From assembly GCA_963738575.1 (NCBI GenBank), contig CAVTWY010000003.1, positions 186,001 through 250,000 of the forward strand: a DNA stretch of 64,000 bases, written 5' to 3'. Position 1 is the stretch's first letter; each line of letters begins with the position of its first letter. A program made the translations under genes and the position numbers. The notes under the pieces were generated by a model that saw only the letters and a list, made by a program, of their open reading frames with translations, was not told where the DNA came from and did no database searches. Source of the DNA: CAVTWY01 sp963738575. GTDB lineage: Bacteria > Pseudomonadota > Gammaproteobacteria > Burkholderiales > Burkholderiaceae_C. Below, in pieces: positions 43,835 to 52,868 of this stretch.

Positions 43835-44122
43835 TCAGACTGGCCGGGTTTTGGCTTCAGTCTTTGGGGTTCTTCGGTGCCCTGGCATCAATAGCGTCTC
43901 GTCGACGCTGAAGCTGGCGGATCGCATTGTCAGCATCAAAAGTGCGTCTGGCTGCGATGTCTGCGAGGCAACGCTTGATGTCGTTGTTGAGTTGTTTTCA
44001 TGGACAGCCTCGATGATCTGCAGGTCAGCCGTCGGGGTGAGGTTGCACCACCGACAAGGCGTTGCGCCCACTGGCTCATTCAAGCAATAGAGCTTGACCT
44101 GGGAAACAAGAGGCTTGATCAT
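43835..44122 (-). CDS. possible small cysteine-containing hypothetical protein
   Basis: 95 codons from ATG 44122, in an otherwise gene-free 317-bp stretch. It contains VKLYCLNEPVG and PCRWCNLTPTADLQIIEAVHEN, whose CxxC-like spacing could bind metal, and then a Ser/Thr-rich tail. There is no clear ribosome site and no homology that I can name. The divergent membrane gene starts 20 bp away. The alternative is that the stretch is simply non-coding. Confidence 0.35.
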   Translation of the reverse strand: MIKPLVSQVKLYCLNEPVGATPCRWCNLTPTADLQIIEAVHENNSTTTSSVASQTSQPDALLMLTMRSASFSVDETLLMPGHRRTPKTEAKTRPV

Positions 44123-44142
44123 TGATGCCAAGGGAGGCTCCG

Positions 44143-45141
44143 GTGCAACTCTTGACTTACCTTCGGCGCATCAAGCGGTGGGATCATTCGCTGCACGAGC
44201 TGACGCTCGTCCTTGTGGTGGTCAGCGCTGTGTCTCAGGTTGCAGCCAACTACCTCGCGTCGCGCGGCCCCAGGGCCAGCATGGCGGCAAGCGTCAACGC
44301 CTTTCTGACGACCGCTTTGCACTGGGTGCATTGGATCGCGGTGGGTATCTTGATGCTTTATGCGGCGGCGTACTTTGTGTTCTCACGGCGCCCCGGCAAA
44401 GAGCTGTCAGACGCACTGCCACTGCCGGCTGAAGTGCCCCCATCAGACGACGGTAAAGTGGCTCACGGGGCGATGCAAGTGCCTTACGCCTACCAAGGCC
44501 GAGGGGTTCTTGCTGAGGACATTCAGTTTGTCACAAAGACTGACAAAGCCCTGGCCGAGATTGTTTATCAAATGAACGTCGACGGCTTTCAGGCCAGTGA
44601 ATTTGAACTGTCGCTCGACGAGGCACGCACGCGCGACGCGGCGTTTATCGATCGCAACGGTGTTGCGTTTCTTTTGCTTCGCGACCCCAACCGAGAAACA
44701 ACGCCGGAACTTTCGACGAGCAGCCGCAAGGACTTCATCGGCTACACGTGTGTCTTGCCGTTGAACGAGGTGGGTACGGACGTCTACCTTCGAGGGCTTA
44801 TTTCAGACCGGGTCTTTCCTGCCTCATTGATTTGTGGCGCCGGCGAACCTGCGGCTTCCATCTTGGTCTTTGCGATGTACCTCGAAAAGGAGTACCGAGC
44901 CAAAGCAGTCGGCCAAAAGTATGTCGTCGTGCTGGTGCGATGCATCGAAGAGCACATCAGAAGGGTTGTGACAGGCAACGCACCGCGCGCTGACACGATC
45001 GATGTTTGGGTTCAAGCCGAGCATGAGAGCCTGCGCAAGCACTTCAGGCAGCGTGGTTTTGTTGAGACCGACCGCAAGTCCAATGAGGGCTTTCCGCTGT
45101 TCAAGCGCTCGCTGTTGCGTCCACCAGCTCAGCCGGGGTGA
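44143..45141 (+). CDS. hypothetical inner-membrane protein with cytoplasmic domain
   Basis: 332 residues. The GTG at 44143 is preferred because AGGGAGG lies seven bases before it; an ATG at 44125 is in frame. Membrane segments at about 16-36 and 54-77 enclose a short loop. The remainder is a soluble domain with KDFIGYTCVLPLNEVGTDVYLRGL, ASILVFAMYLEKEYR and a last part (HESLRKHFRQRGFVETDRKSNEGFPLFKR) reminiscent of a GNAT-like acetyltransferase fold. The function is unknown. Confidence 0.6.
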   Translation: MQLLTYLRRIKRWDHSLHELTLVLVVVSAVSQVAANYLASRGPRASMAASVNAFLTTALHWVHWIAVGILMLYAAAYFVFSRRPGKELSDALPLPAEVPPSDDGKVAHGAMQVPYAYQGRGVLAEDIQFVTKTDKALAEIVYQMNVDGFQASEFELSLDEARTRDAAFIDRNGVAFLLLRDPNRETTPELSTSSRKDFIGYTCVLPLNEVGTDVYLRGLISDRVFPASLICGAGEPAASILVFAMYLEKEYRAKAVGQKYVVVLVRCIEEHIRRVVTGNAPRADTIDVWVQAEHESLRKHFRQRGFVETDRKSNEGFPLFKRSLLRPPAQPG

Positions 45142-45300
45142 GGTGCTGAAGCCCACCGCTGCATCGCACCCCAGTCGCGTGCTCCGACTGAGACAACGGC
45201 ATTCATCGTCGATGAGACATCTTGCATAGCTGAGTTGCCGCTTCACGGTCTTCCACGGCCCAACGGGCGCGTGCAAGCTCCATGCCCAGGAGATTTGCCC

Positions 45301-47040
45301 ATGACCCCACGCGCGACCCCCCCGGCCACCTTGCTGCTGCTGCTGCTTGGCCTTGCCAGCTGCAGCACCAACACCAGCAACCCCTCACCCGCAGCGGTGA
45401 TGTCGCCGATGCCAACGGCCACCGAGCTGGCCGCTGCGTGTCCGCCATTCGCATCGGCTGCGATGGCTGCCGCGCTGCCCGTGGCCAAGACCACCCTCAA
45501 GCCTGCTGCACTGGTGGTGGCGACTGCCAGCGTGCCCGAGCATTGCCAGGTTGACGGCGAGATCAACCGCCGCACCGGCATCGACGGCATGCCGTATGCC
45601 ATTCGATTTCGCCTGCGGCTGCCGACGACCACGTGGAACGGCCGGTTGTTCATGGGCGGCGGCGGTGGCACCAACGGCAATCTGGTTGATCCGATTGCGC
45701 GCGTGGCGCAGGGGTACGCGACCCTTGGGACCGATGGTGGCCACGACAACGCCGTCAACACCGTGGCCACGGCGGGTGGTGCGGCGTCGTTCGGCGTGGA
45801 TCCGCAGGCGCGCATCGACTTTGCGTACAACGCCTACGATCAAGTGACACAGGTGGGCAAGGCTTTGCTCGCGCGCTTTTACCAACGCCCTGCGGCCCGC
45901 GCGTATTTTGTGGGCTGCTCGGAAGGCGGTCGCGAAGCACTGCTGATGGCGCAGCGCTTTCCAGGCCACTACGACGGTGTGGTGGCTGGTGCGCCTGTAC
46001 TGCACTTGCCGCTGGGGCCCATGTCGGGCCTCTACACCACGCAGCTCTTTGCTGGCTTGGCAGCGCGCAGTGGCTTGCAACACGCCAACGGTACACCCGC
46101 GATCAGCAAAACCTACTCGGACCCCGACTTGCTGCTGATGCGCAACGCGGTGCTGGGTGCCTGCGACCAGCTCGATGGCTTGGCCGACGGCATCGTTGAC
46201 AACTTGGTGGCTTGCACCAAACCTTTGGTCAACGCCAAGCTCGCCGAGGTGCGCTGCGCCGGTGCCAAGACCGATGCCTGCCTCACCCCCGACCAAATCG
46301 CGACGATGCAAAAGGCCTTCGAGGGCACCTTCGACTCCAAGGGCAAGCGGTTGTACTCGGATTGGCAGTGGGACGGCGGCATTGGGGGGTTGAACGGCAG
46401 TATCTACAACCCCTCTTGGCGCTCGTGGTGGATCGGCGGCCACGCGTCGCCCACCAACAATGCGATCAAACTGAACTTTGCCACCGCGCTGGCCGTGGCC
46501 TACACCACGCCGCCGCTGCTGCCCATCTCAACAGCCGACTCGCTAGTCTATTCGTTGGGCTACAACTTCGACACCGAGCCAGCCAAGCTGTACACCACAT
46601 CGGGCCCTTACACCCAATCGGCGGCGCAGATGTACTTCACGACGGCGGTGGACCTTGGCGCTTTCAAGAACCGTGGCGGCAAAATGATGGTCTACCACGG
46701 TGCCAGCGATTCGGCGATCTCGATCAACGACACGCGGCGGTGGTACGAGGCGATGAACACCCACATGGCGTCACGGGCCCAAGACTTTGCACGCTACTTC
46801 CCCGTGCCAGGCATGGCGCATTGCAGCGGCGGCCCAGCCACCGACCGCTTCGACATGCTGCCGCAGCTTGTCGAGTGGGTCGAACATGGCAAGGCCCCTG
46901 ACGCTGTGGTCGCCTCGGCCACCAACCCTGGCTACTTTGGCGTGGCCGCCCGCACCCGCCCGCTGTGCCCTCACCCCAAGCATGCGCGCTACAACGGCAG
47001 TGGTGATGTCAACGTGGCGGCCAATTTCAGTTGTCGGTAA
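45301..47040 (+). CDS. tannase / feruloyl-esterase family lipoprotein
   Basis: 579 residues with a lipoprotein signal (LLLLLLGLASC, lipobox LASC at about 14-17). Catalytic elements of the tannase family are visible: VGCSEGGRE with a Cys directly before the nucleophile Ser, YHGASDSAIS (Asp), and PGMAHCSGG with a Cys directly after the His, the CS-D-HC arrangement in which the two Cys form a disulfide. A calcium-type lid (LDGLADGIVDNL) is also present. It would release phenolic acids from plant esters at the cell surface. An AGGAG site precedes the ATG. Confidence 0.88.
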   Translation: MTPRATPPATLLLLLLGLASCSTNTSNPSPAAVMSPMPTATELAAACPPFASAAMAAALPVAKTTLKPAALVVATASVPEHCQVDGEINRRTGIDGMPYAIRFRLRLPTTTWNGRLFMGGGGGTNGNLVDPIARVAQGYATLGTDGGHDNAVNTVATAGGAASFGVDPQARIDFAYNAYDQVTQVGKALLARFYQRPAARAYFVGCSEGGREALLMAQRFPGHYDGVVAGAPVLHLPLGPMSGLYTTQLFAGLAARSGLQHANGTPAISKTYSDPDLLLMRNAVLGACDQLDGLADGIVDNLVACTKPLVNAKLAEVRCAGAKTDACLTPDQIATMQKAFEGTFDSKGKRLYSDWQWDGGIGGLNGSIYNPSWRSWWIGGHASPTNNAIKLNFATALAVAYTTPPLLPISTADSLVYSLGYNFDTEPAKLYTTSGPYTQSAAQMYFTTAVDLGAFKNRGGKMMVYHGASDSAISINDTRRWYEAMNTHMASRAQDFARYFPVPGMAHCSGGPATDRFDMLPQLVEWVEHGKAPDAVVASATNPGYFGVAARTRPLCPHPKHARYNGSGDVNVAANFSCR

Positions 47041-47144
47041 CGTTGCCATTTAATAATTGGCGGTCTCCCCAACAAGTCAGTCGTCGGCGTGGCGTTTGCA
47101 TGGATGCTGTATTGTTTGGGATCCATGCCCTGCCTTCGTCACCC

Positions 47145-47507
47145 ATGACAAGCCGCCCGATTTTCGCAAGTGTTGACGAGTACATCGACGCCGCTGACCC
47201 CAAGGTGCGCGACAGCTTGCGGGCGATCCGCAAAACTGTTGCAGCCGCCGTGCCAAGCGCCACCGAGTGCATCAGCTACCAAATGCCTGCACTGCGCCAC
47301 ACTAAAGTATTTTTCTACTTTGCGGCCTTCAAAAAGCACATCGGCATCTATCCACCCGCGCATGAGCCCTCCCTTGCAGAGGAACTGGCGCGCTACCGGG
47401 GGCCCAAGGGCAACCTGCAGTTCCCCTTGAATGAACCATTGCCGTACGCTTTGATCGCCCGCGTGGCCATGTCATTGGCCAAGCAGTACGCTGCAGCCAA
47501 GCAATAG
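47145..47507 (+). CDS. DUF1801 / YdhG-like protein
   Basis: 120 residues: FASVDEYIDAADPKVRDSLRAIRKTV, ATECISYQMPALRH and FFYFAAFKKHIGIYP are the characteristic blocks of DUF1801 proteins, a frataxin-like fold. The start is uncertain; ATG 47100 is also in frame, with a leader that does not look conserved. Confidence 0.82.
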   Translation: MTSRPIFASVDEYIDAADPKVRDSLRAIRKTVAAAVPSATECISYQMPALRHTKVFFYFAAFKKHIGIYPPAHEPSLAEELARYRGPKGNLQFPLNEPLPYALIARVAMSLAKQYAAAKQ

Positions 47508-47694
47508 TCGCAGACGTCTCGTGGCCGCCAACCAAACCGCAGTGCCCACCGAACAGGTCTTTTTGGCCTCTTCACGGCGCTTGACACCGAGCGACATTTG
47601 ATTGGAGACTTGGCCACTTCGCCGTGCCGCAATCGCACATTCAATGCGATATCTTCGCGCGGCAAACCCATCTGACCCTCTCAAGGAGAACAAC

Positions 47695-48072
47695 ATGCCC
47701 GCAAGCCCCCACGTGCTGAATTGGTTTGAGATCCCGGTCACCAACTTTGTCCGCGCCAAAGCCTTTTACGAAACCGTGCTGGGGATCTCCATCGCGCCGA
47801 TGGAGATGGGCCCCACCACGATGGGGATGTTCTCTTCTGACCCCAACGCTGTGGGTGGTGCCCTGGTGCAAGGTGACGGTAGCGCACCGTCCAGGAACGG
47901 CACGATCATCTATTTAAACGGCGGCGATGACTTGGCGCCGATGTTGGCTCGGGTTGAGCGGGCGGGGGGCTCGATTGCAGTGCCCAAGACCGACATTGGT
48001 AGCGGCTTTGGCTTTTTTGCGCACTTTGTCGACACTGAGGGCAACAAGGTTGGTCTTCATTCGATGGGGTAG
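47695..48072 (+). CDS. VOC-family (glyoxalase-like) protein
   Basis: 125 residues. A single betaalphabetabetabeta pair typical of the glyoxalase/dioxygenase superfamily: LNWFEIPVTNFVRAKAFYETVLG at the start and GFFAHFVDTEGNKVGLHS at the end, with possible metal ligands in each half. AAGGAGA lies eight bases before the ATG. The substrate is unknown. Confidence 0.85.
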   Translation: MPASPHVLNWFEIPVTNFVRAKAFYETVLGISIAPMEMGPTTMGMFSSDPNAVGGALVQGDGSAPSRNGTIIYLNGGDDLAPMLARVERAGGSIAVPKTDIGSGFGFFAHFVDTEGNKVGLHSMG

Positions 48073-48117
48073 TTTCCAGTCGGGTTCTTCGTGCTGGCGT
48101 TTGATGCGGGTTAAAAC

Positions 48118-48813
48118 ATGAGACAGCTTTTGTTGGGCGCCGTCGGTGGTGCCGTGGTCTCTGCATTGGCCATGTCGTCCTACTATGGTGGTGCCACCAG
48201 CGCAAGCGCGACGCCGCCAAAGACACCCGTTGGCCAGGCTGCGCCAGTGGCTGTCGTGCCGCCTCCAAGCGGCGCGTCGCCGCAGGTCGAAGCCATGGCG
48301 CAGGCCAACGCAGCACCCGCCAAGTTGAGCACGCAGCCCGCTGCAACGCCTGCCCGTACCGTCCCAGCGTTGTCGCCAGTGGCCGCCGCTGCCGTGGTGC
48401 CCGCGCCCGTCGAAGCGCCGGCCCCGATCCGCTTGTCGGTGGATCACGCCAAAATACTCTCGCCCACCAGCAAAGATGGACGTCCATTGACGATACCCGA
48501 GTTGCACATGCAACTCAGCACCGAAACCAAAGACCTAAATTGGGCCGTGGAGATGGAGCAGCACCTGAGTCAGTTCATTGCCCAGGTCAACATAACCAGC
48601 GAGTTCGAGGTGCTGGGCATTGAATGCCGCGCAACGCTTTGCGAAATTCTTGCCTTTGGAAACCTCCCATCATCGAGCGAGCGCTGGAGCGTGATTGGAT
48701 CCGAGATGACCAAGCAGGCTTGGTGGTCAAACTTTCAAGGCAACTCAACGTTGTCATCGGGGCAAAACGGGCGAACCACGATCGTGACGATTCTTCAGCG
48801 GGCCAAGCGATAA
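48118..48813 (+). CDS. secreted or membrane-anchored hypothetical protein
   Basis: 231 residues: an N-terminal hydrophobic segment (about 4-20), then about 80 residues rich in Ala/Pro (flexible linker), then a compact C-terminal domain from about 115 with TIPELHMQLSTETKDLNW and a conserved-looking Cys pair in GIECRATLCEI, probably a periplasmic disulfide. I do not recognise the family. Confidence 0.6.
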   Translation: MRQLLLGAVGGAVVSALAMSSYYGGATSASATPPKTPVGQAAPVAVVPPPSGASPQVEAMAQANAAPAKLSTQPAATPARTVPALSPVAAAAVVPAPVEAPAPIRLSVDHAKILSPTSKDGRPLTIPELHMQLSTETKDLNWAVEMEQHLSQFIAQVNITSEFEVLGIECRATLCEILAFGNLPSSSERWSVIGSEMTKQAWWSNFQGNSTLSSGQNGRTTIVTILQRAKR

Positions 48814-48852
48814 ATTGCTAAGTGCTAAGTTGCCTTGTCGGCAGGTCGTCAA

Positions 48853-49212
48853 GTGACGGCCGTAACCAAGAAGCACAAAGGCGCCTGCCATTGCGGCGCG
48901 GTGCAGTTCACCATCGAAACTGATTTTCCCGAGTTGACCCAGTGCGACTGCTCCATATGCAAAAAGAAGAATGCGCTCATGGTCAAGGTGCACGAGAGTC
49001 AGTTCACGCTTGTTGCTGGCGGCGAGTCGTTGACGGAGTACCAGTTTCACACCAAGACGGCCCGGCACTTCTTTTGCAAGGTCTGCGGCATTTACCCTTT
49101 TCATCGCAAACGGGTCACGCCAGACTACCTCGGCATCAACGTGCACTGCCTTGAAGGGTTTGACCCTCAAGGCATGCCGGTTCGGCTCGCTTCGGGTGCG
49201 GCCATGCCGTAA
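48853..49212 (+). CDS. GFA (CENP-V/glutathione-dependent formaldehyde-activating) family protein
   Basis: 119 residues from GTG 48853. Zinc ligands are in the family pattern: CHCGAVQF, CDCSICKKKN and FCKVCGIYPFH. The fold is a small zinc-binding beta-tent. Its role is uncertain; many members bind glutathione adducts. An in-frame TTG 18 bases upstream is less likely. Confidence 0.88.
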   Translation: MTAVTKKHKGACHCGAVQFTIETDFPELTQCDCSICKKKNALMVKVHESQFTLVAGGESLTEYQFHTKTARHFFCKVCGIYPFHRKRVTPDYLGINVHCLEGFDPQGMPVRLASGAAMP

Positions 49213-49304
49213 CTACCCTTTTGGCCGTGGCCATGGCGGGTCGCGAGTTGACCAAGTTGCGCAGTGAAGCTGCGATGTGTAGACTATCACACAAGGAGTT
49301 CGAC

Positions 49305-49505
49305 ATGGCTACCAATCTCGCGCTGGATCCAGATCTTCTTGACCGTGTCGTTGCGGTCAGTGGCCAGCCCACGAAAAAGGCAGCGGTGACGCTCGCCTTG
49401 AAGGAATTCATTGCCAAGCGAGAGCAAAAACGCCTTGCGGATCTGTTTGGCAAGCTCGAGTGGGATTCAACTTACGACTACAAGTCCGAGCGTTCTAGAT
49501 CATGA
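49305..49505 (+). CDS. vapB: VapB-family antitoxin
   Basis: 66 residues: MATNLALDPDLLDRVVAVSG, then KKAAVTLALKEFIAKREQKRLADLFGKLEW, the ribbon-helix-helix type layout of VapB antitoxins with a C-terminal toxin-binding tail. A strong AAGGAG site precedes the ATG. The upstream TGTGT...ACACA pair (49276-49280, 49289-49293) may be part of its operator. It overlaps vapC by ATGA. Confidence 0.88.
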   Translation: MATNLALDPDLLDRVVAVSGQPTKKAAVTLALKEFIAKREQKRLADLFGKLEWDSTYDYKSERSRS

Positions 49506-49915
49506 CGCTGCTTGTTGACACCAGCGTTTGGTCGTTGGCGATGCGCCGCGACGACGTTGAGGAATCCAAAATCGTGATCGCATTGCGAGAGGCTTTGGAT
49601 GGCGCCGATTCTGTCGTCACAACTGGACTCATCTTGCAGGAGCTTTTGCAAGGCTTCAATGGACCGAAGGCACGAGACGCGATTGTCGGGCGCTTTGGCG
49701 TCTTGCCCCTTATCCAGCCTGACCGACAAGACCATGTCGCCGCTGCCGAGGTCCGCAACACTTGCCGAAGGGGCGGAGTACAAATCGGCACGATTGACGC
49801 ATTGCTCATTCAGTTGTGCGGTCGCTATGAGCTGACATTGATGTCAACCGACCAAGATTTTGCAAATGCCACCCCGCACGTCCCCTTCAAACTTTGGGGT
49901 GAGAGGTCGAGGTGA
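49502..49915 (+). CDS. vapC: VapC-family PIN-domain toxin
   Basis: 137 residues with a complete PIN-domain acidic set: Asp6 (LVDTSVW), Glu47 (LILQELLQG), Asp99 (GTIDALL) and Asp117/Asp119 (STDQDF). Predicted magnesium-dependent RNase kept inactive by the upstream VapB. All key residues are present, so the pair looks functional. Confidence 0.9.
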   Translation: MTLLVDTSVWSLAMRRDDVEESKIVIALREALDGADSVVTTGLILQELLQGFNGPKARDAIVGRFGVLPLIQPDRQDHVAAAEVRNTCRRGGVQIGTIDALLIQLCGRYELTLMSTDQDFANATPHVPFKLWGERSR

Positions 49916-49990
49916 GGGGTAGGCGCGCGCTGGATTTGTCTCGGCGTTTCCCTCCAGGTGATTGGCAGCCATTGCTTCATTGAGGCATCC

Positions 49991-50407
49991 ATGCAAAGGG
50001 CAATTGTGTTACACCCTACACGCCGTCAGTATCTTGTTGTTGCGTTGGCAAATGCCGCGCTTGCCGCAAGCGCGTTTGCCCAAAACCAACCCGAGCAGCG
50101 ATACCCCGACATCGTGTCGGTCAAGGCGCGCTCGGCGGGGCCAGATACCTTTGACTTTGACGTGACGGTTTCTTCGCTTTATGACACCCCTGCGCGCTAC
50201 GCCGACGGGTTTCGCGTGGTGACGCTGACGGGCGAGGTCCTTGGCGAACGCAAACTGTGGCATGACCATCAAACCGAGCAGCCCTTCACACGAGACCTGC
50301 ACGGCGTCAAGATCCCTCGGGCGGTCAGGTTGGTGATGGTGCAGGGCCGCGACCAAAGGCACGGCTACGGCGGCAAGGCGGTGCAGGTTCAACTGCCCGC
50401 CCGATGA
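49991..50407 (+). CDS. secreted hypothetical protein
   Basis: 138 residues with a signal peptide (QYLVVALANAALAASAFAQ, cleavage after AFAQ). The mature part is a single beta-rich domain (PDIVSVKARSAGPDTFDFDVTVSS, ADGFRVVTLTGEVLGE, VRLVMVQGRDQRHGYGG) that resembles small periplasmic immunoglobulin-like proteins. I do not recognise the family. Confidence 0.6.
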   Translation: MQRAIVLHPTRRQYLVVALANAALAASAFAQNQPEQRYPDIVSVKARSAGPDTFDFDVTVSSLYDTPARYADGFRVVTLTGEVLGERKLWHDHQTEQPFTRDLHGVKIPRAVRLVMVQGRDQRHGYGGKAVQVQLPAR

Positions 50408-50616
50408 CGGCCGCCTTGTTGGTGCAGCCCTAGCGCCCCGTAGCGCAATTTTGGTGCACGCAGCGTCGACCCAGCCCTGATGCAGTGCGCCGCAGCGCGT
50501 TGAGCGACGCTGCCACCCCTGGCACAGCAATTGCAAAGTGTTGATCAACTCCCAAGCGTACGGCGGCATTGTGGCCGTTCGCGTTTGACAGCACTTACCT
50601 CTTGTTGAAAGCGCAC

Positions 50617-51891
50617 ATGAACGTCCCAACACCAACATCGACCCCCAATCACCGGCTTGGTTTGCCTGGCGCCATCAGCCGCAGAAAGTTGATGCAAGCC
50701 GCCGCAGCCACGCTCGGTGGCGTTGGGGTGGGCGCATGGGCCCAAGGCAGTGACAAGCCCGAAAAAGAGGAGGTGCGCATTGGATTCATTCCGCTCACCG
50801 ACTGCGCGTCCATTGTGATGGCGTCGGTGCTTGGGTTTGACAAAAAGTACGGCGTCAAGATCGTGCCGACCAAAGAAGCCTCGTGGGCGGGCGTGCGTGA
50901 CAAGCTTGTGAACGGCGAGCTGGACATGGCGCACGTGCTTTACGGGCTGGTTTACGGCGTGCACTTGGGCGTGTCAGGCCCCAAGAAGGACATGGCGGTG
51001 TTGATGACGCTCAACCAAAACGGCCAGGCCATCACGCTGTCCAAGAAGCTGGCCGACAAAGGAGCGACCGACATCAACACGCTGGCCAAGGTGATGGCGG
51101 CTGACAAGCGTGACTACACCTTTGCGCACACGTTCCCCACCGGCACGCATGCGATGTGGTTGTACTACTGGTTGGCCAGCGGCGGCATCGACCCGATGAA
51201 AGACACCAAGGTGATCACCGTGCCGCCGCCGCAAATGGTGGCCAACATGCGGGTGGGCAACATGGATGGGTTTTGCGTTGGCGAGCCCTGGAACCACCGC
51301 GCCGTCATCGATGGGATCGGTGTCACGGCCGCAACCACGCAAGACATTTGGAGGGACCACCCCGAAAAGGTGCTGGGCACCACGGGTGACTTTGTCAAGA
51401 AGTACCCCAACACCGCGCGCGCGGTCATCATGGCGGTACTGGAGGCCGGCCGCTGGATCGACGCCAACCTGGCCAACAAGCAAAAGATGGCCGAGACGAT
51501 TGCCGACAAGTCTTACGTCAACACCAATGTTGACGCCATCAATCAGCGCATCCTCGGTCGCTACCAAAACGGCCTGGGAAAGACCTGGGACGACCCGAAC
51601 CCCATGAAGTTTTTTGCCGATGGCGCCGCCACGTTCCCCTACCTTTCGGACGGCATGTGGTTCTTGACCCAACACAAACGCTGGGGGTTGCTCAAAGAAC
51701 ATCCCGACTACCTGGCGGTGGCCAAGCAGATCAACAAGATCGATCTCTACACCCAAGCCGCAGCCGGGCTGAAAGTTGGTGTGCCCAAAGACCCCATGCG
51801 AACCAGCAAGCTGATGGACGGCGTGGTGTGGGACGGCAAAGACCCGAAAAAGTACGCCGATGGTTTCAAAGTGCGAGCCGCAGCGGCTTGA
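50617..51891 (+). CDS. ABC transporter substrate-binding protein (NrtA/CmpA/TauA-like)
   Basis: 424 residues. A twin-arginine-type leader (ISRRKLMQAAAATLGG, about 21-40) is followed by EVRIGFIPLTDCASIVMAS and the NMT1/SsuA-like fold (NGELDMAHVLYGLVYG, GFCVGEPWNHRAV). This is the nitrate/bicarbonate subgroup; the exact ligand cannot be read from sequence. First gene of a three-gene importer. The 209 bp upstream contain no gene and should carry the promoter. Confidence 0.86.
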   Translation: MNVPTPTSTPNHRLGLPGAISRRKLMQAAAATLGGVGVGAWAQGSDKPEKEEVRIGFIPLTDCASIVMASVLGFDKKYGVKIVPTKEASWAGVRDKLVNGELDMAHVLYGLVYGVHLGVSGPKKDMAVLMTLNQNGQAITLSKKLADKGATDINTLAKVMAADKRDYTFAHTFPTGTHAMWLYYWLASGGIDPMKDTKVITVPPPQMVANMRVGNMDGFCVGEPWNHRAVIDGIGVTAATTQDIWRDHPEKVLGTTGDFVKKYPNTARAVIMAVLEAGRWIDANLANKQKMAETIADKSYVNTNVDAINQRILGRYQNGLGKTWDDPNPMKFFADGAATFPYLSDGMWFLTQHKRWGLLKEHPDYLAVAKQINKIDLYTQAAAGLKVGVPKDPMRTSKLMDGVVWDGKDPKKYADGFKVRAAAA

Positions 51892-51905
51892 TGAGGGGCA
51901 AGAAC

Positions 51906-52856
51906 ATGGTCAGTGCTGTGTTTCATTCGCCGCTGGGTGCCATGGACGACAAGCTCACCGATGCTTCAGCGGGCGCCGCTGCATCAACGAACGTGGCCCA
52001 GGCCCGGGAAGGTGAGCGGTCGCGCGACACCCAAGCGTCGCCTGCGGGCGGCGCTGTGCGCAAGCCCAACGCTTGGCGGCGACGGTTGCGCCGCGCAGCG
52101 GGGGTGGTGCTACCGCCCTTGGTGGGCATGGCGTTGCTGGTGGGCTTGTGGGCGATGCTGACCCAAAAGAGCACGACCTTTCCCACCCCGCTGGCCACCT
52201 TTGAAGAGGCCGTGCGCTTGTTTGCGGACCCGTTCTACCGCAAGGGACCCAACGACCAAGGCATCGGCTGGAACATTCTCTATTCGCTGGAGCGGGTGGC
52301 GCTTGGGTTCGGCTTGGCGGCGTTGGTGGGCATCCCTTTAGGCTTCATGATCGGCCGCTTCAAGCTGCTGAATCAGATGTTGATGCCGGTGGTGAACTTG
52401 TTGCGGCCGGTGTCACCACTGGCGTGGCTGCCCATCGGCTTGTTGGTCTTCAAGGCTGCCAACCCGGCTGCCATCTGGACGATCTTCATCTGCTCGATTT
52501 GGCCCATGCTCATCAACACGGCGGTGGGTGTGCAGCGTGTGCCAGAGGACTACCTCAACGTGGCGCGCGTGCTTAACCTGTCCGAATGGAAGGTCACGAC
52601 CAAAATTTTGTTGCCCGCAGTGCTGCCGTATTTGCTGACGGGCGTCCGGTTGTCGGTTAGCACGGCATGGTTGGTCATCGTGGCTGCCGAGATGTTGACG
52701 GGCGGTGTGGGCATCGGGTTTTGGGTGTGGGACGAGTGGAACAACCTCAACGTCAGTCACATCTTGATTGCCATCTTTGTGATCGGTGCGGTGGGGCTGG
52801 TGCTAGAGCAGCTTTTGGTGGCCCTGGCGCGCCGCCTGTCGTTTGACACGGTTTAG
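51906..52856 (+). CDS. ABC transporter permease (NrtB/SsuC-like)
   Basis: 316 residues: a long polar N-terminus, then six membrane helices with the EAA-type loop around ALVGIPLGFMIGRFKLL and VPEDYLNVARVLNLSEWKVTTKILLPAVLPYLLTGVRL. The ATG at 51906 has AGGGG seven bases before it; ATG 51891, which overlaps the preceding stop (TGATG), is an alternative. It forms the membrane channel with the ATPase downstream. Confidence 0.86.
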   Translation: MVSAVFHSPLGAMDDKLTDASAGAAASTNVAQAREGERSRDTQASPAGGAVRKPNAWRRRLRRAAGVVLPPLVGMALLVGLWAMLTQKSTTFPTPLATFEEAVRLFADPFYRKGPNDQGIGWNILYSLERVALGFGLAALVGIPLGFMIGRFKLLNQMLMPVVNLLRPVSPLAWLPIGLLVFKAANPAAIWTIFICSIWPMLINTAVGVQRVPEDYLNVARVLNLSEWKVTTKILLPAVLPYLLTGVRLSVSTAWLVIVAAEMLTGGVGIGFWVWDEWNNLNVSHILIAIFVIGAVGLVLEQLLVALARRLSFDTV

Positions 52857-52868
52857 AGGGAGTCGGTT

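Noticed and set aside
43785..44090. 101-codon plus-strand frame overlapping the end of the small hypothetical gene
   Set aside because: It has no ribosome site, its composition is unlike a protein, and it competes with a more plausible minus-strand frame.
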